Below, in pieces: positions 43,270-44,487 of a DNA stretch of 44,487 bases. A program made the translations under genes and the position numbers. This stretch comes from Fuscovulum blasticum DSM 2131 (GTDB lineage Bacteria; Pseudomonadota; Alphaproteobacteria; Rhodobacterales; Rhodobacteraceae), in the NCBI RefSeq assembly GCF_003034965.1, contig NZ_PZKE01000018.1, forward strand, positions 1 through 44,487, in the 5' to 3' direction. Under the pieces are notes generated by a model. It made no database searches. It had not been told where the DNA came from and was given only the letters and a program-made list of their open reading frames with translations. Within the stretch, counting starts at the first letter, position 1, and each line of letters starts with the position of its first letter.

Positions 43270-44244
43270 ATGAGCGGACTTCTGGCGCTGTTGGACGATG
43301 TGGCGGCCATCGCCAAGGTGGCGGCGGCCTCGGTGGACGATGTGGCGGCGGCGGCGGCCAAGGCCGGGGCCAAGGCCGCGGGTGTGGTGATCGACGATGC
43401 CGCGGTGACGCCGAAATATGTGCACGGCTTTTCGGCCGACCGGGAACTGCCGATCATCCGCCGCATCGCCACCGGATCGCTGAAGAACAAGCTGATCTTC
43501 CTGCTGCCGGGCCTGCTGGCGCTGGATTACTTCCTGCCGCAGGCCATCACGCCGCTTCTGATGCTGGGCGGGGCCTATCTGTGCTTTGAAGGCGCGGAAA
43601 AGCTGGTTCACGCCTTTGCGCCCCATGCCGATGCCGAGGTGGCCGAAGATTTCGACACCCGCGATCCGGCGCATCTGGAAGAGGCCAAGGTGGCCGGGGC
43701 GATCAAGACCGATTTCATCCTGTCGGCCGAGATCATGACCATCGCGCTGGCCACCATCGAAAGCCCGTCCTTTGCGATGCGCGCCATCACGCTGGCGATT
43801 GTGGGCACGCTGATTACCGTTGCGGTCTATGGCGCGGTGGCGCTGATCGTGAAGATGGATGACATCGGCCTGCATATGGCCGCCAACCGCCGCACCCGCG
43901 CCGCACGGGCCTTTGGCCGGGGGCTGGTGCTGGCGATGCCGAAGGTCATGGCCTTCCTGTCCACCGTGGGCACGGCGGCGATGCTGTGGGTGGGCGGCAA
44001 TATCGTGATCCACGGGCTTGAGGTCACGCATCTGTGGCCCGCGCCCTATGAGGCGATCCACCATATCGCCGAAACCGCCGCCCATGCGGTGCCGGCGGCG
44101 CCGGGGCTGGTGGCCTGGGTGGTGACCGCGGCGCTGGATGGTGTCTGCGGGCTGATCCTGGGGCTGGCGCTGATTCCGCCGGTGACCCGGGTCATCGGCC
44201 CGCTTTGGGCGAAGCTGACCGGATCACAGGGCGCGGCCCATTAG
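43270..44244 (+). CDS. DUF808 family membrane protein (YedI-like)
   Basis: The 324-residue integral membrane protein of the DUF808 family starts MSGLLALLDDVAAIAKVAAAS, followed by the DDVAAAAAKAGAKAAGVVIDDAAVTP stretch typical of the family. GSLKNKLIFLLPGLLALDYF and later segments give about six to seven helices, and the conserved IKTDFILSAEIMTIAL is present. The function of the family is not established. ATG 43270 is behind GGAGCGGG; a longer frame has no support. The stop overlaps, by convergence, that of the RarD-like gene. Confidence 0.9.
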   Translation: MSGLLALLDDVAAIAKVAAASVDDVAAAAAKAGAKAAGVVIDDAAVTPKYVHGFSADRELPIIRRIATGSLKNKLIFLLPGLLALDYFLPQAITPLLMLGGAYLCFEGAEKLVHAFAPHADAEVAEDFDTRDPAHLEEAKVAGAIKTDFILSAEIMTIALATIESPSFAMRAITLAIVGTLITVAVYGAVALIVKMDDIGLHMAANRRTRAARAFGRGLVLAMPKVMAFLSTVGTAAMLWVGGNIVIHGLEVTHLWPAPYEAIHHIAETAAHAVPAAPGLVAWVVTAALDGVCGLILGLALIPPVTRVIGPLWAKLTGSQGAAH

Positions 44245-44487
44245 CCGCGCCGCAGCACCGTTGCGGAATAGATCGCCAGCGCCGCCCAGATGAAGCCGAA
44301 GGCCACCATCTTGGTCTGGCTGAAGGGCTCGCCGAACACGAAGACAGCCGTCAGGAAGATCATCGTCGGCGAGACATATTGCATGATGGCGATGGTCGAG
44401 AGCCGCAACCGCTTGGCGCCGTTGGCATAAAGCATCAGCGGCGCCGCCGTGATGATGCCGCAGCCCAGCAAGAGCCAGGTATCGCGC
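44241..44487 (-). CDS. rarD: EamA-family transporter RarD, 3' end only
   Basis: Only the C-terminal ~81 residues lie in the window; the gene continues past the right edge. The visible part contains three hydrophobic helices with LMLYANGAKRLRLSTIAIMQYVSPT and FVFGEPFSQTK, the conserved second EamA repeat of RarD proteins. These are ten-helix drug/metabolite transporters of unknown substrate (chloramphenicol-sensitivity protein). The end reads SATVLRRG. Stop codons of this gene and the DUF808 gene overlap on opposite strands, so transcription is convergent without a terminator between them. Confidence 0.88.
   Translation of the reverse strand, partial: RDTWLLLGCGIITAAPLMLYANGAKRLRLSTIAIMQYVSPTMIFLTAVFVFGEPFSQTKMVAFGFIWAALAIYSATVLRRG

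Overview
The window is high-GC DNA with tightly packed genes and many ATGA stop/start overlaps. It looks like a chromosomal segment of a Rhodobacteraceae/Paracoccaceae alphaproteobacterium (Rhodobacter, Gemmobacter or Tabrizicola relatives). The reasons are an aglEFGAK alpha-glucoside operon, a CckA hybrid kinase behind a perfect CtrA site, a recA gene behind the alphaproteobacterial GAAC-N7-GAAC SOS box, and a short DUF1127 gene behind an RpoH-type promoter. There is also an intergenic motif that I recognise from Rhodobacterales genomes. I see no tRNA, rRNA, CRISPR array, IS element or phage, and no gap between genes exceeds 300 bases.

Layout. 1-6.5 kb holds a truncated ferredoxin/ASKHA corrinoid-activation protein, a Uup-type ABC-F ATPase, a small outer-membrane beta-barrel whose Shine-Dalgarno lies in a hairpin, a secreted hypothetical protein, a PLP-dependent aromatic amino acid decarboxylase and a lipoprotein. 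6.5-10.7 kb is a cysS-cimA-squalene/phytoene synthase-like operon. It is preceded by a promoter that fires almost directly on a 14-codon reading frame containing Cys-Cys, and the last 40% of cysS is a low-GC, foreign-looking tract. 10.7-13.3 kb holds an MFS transporter, an AlkA-type glycosylase and a carboxylesterase.

13.3-23.6 kb is a complete sugar module. A leftward arm (aglR LacI regulator, GH1 beta-glucosidase, glucokinase) and a rightward arm (aglE, F, G permease components, aglA GH13 alpha-glucosidase, aglK ATPase) diverge from a 243-bp region with three LacI-type operator palindromes. Oligoglucosides would be imported, hydrolysed in the cytoplasm and phosphorylated to glucose-6-phosphate.

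23.6-37.8 kb is mostly housekeeping: a TDT/TehA-like transporter, two glutamine amidotransferase-like proteins, guaB, an RsmB-type rRNA methyltransferase, cckA, a sulfotransferase, recA, alaS, DUF1330, and a Crp/Fnr regulator with a DUF2892 membrane protein. 37.8-44.5 kb has mmsA with a divergent LysR regulator, a CBS-pair protein, coaD, the DUF1127 gene, gap, a 47-residue membrane protein, a DUF808 protein and the 3' end of a RarD/EamA transporter.

The two most unusual loci both concern cysS: a candidate cysteine-sensing leader peptide, and a C-terminal domain apparently replaced by foreign DNA in frame. All functions are read from motifs and family resemblance; no search or folding computation was run.
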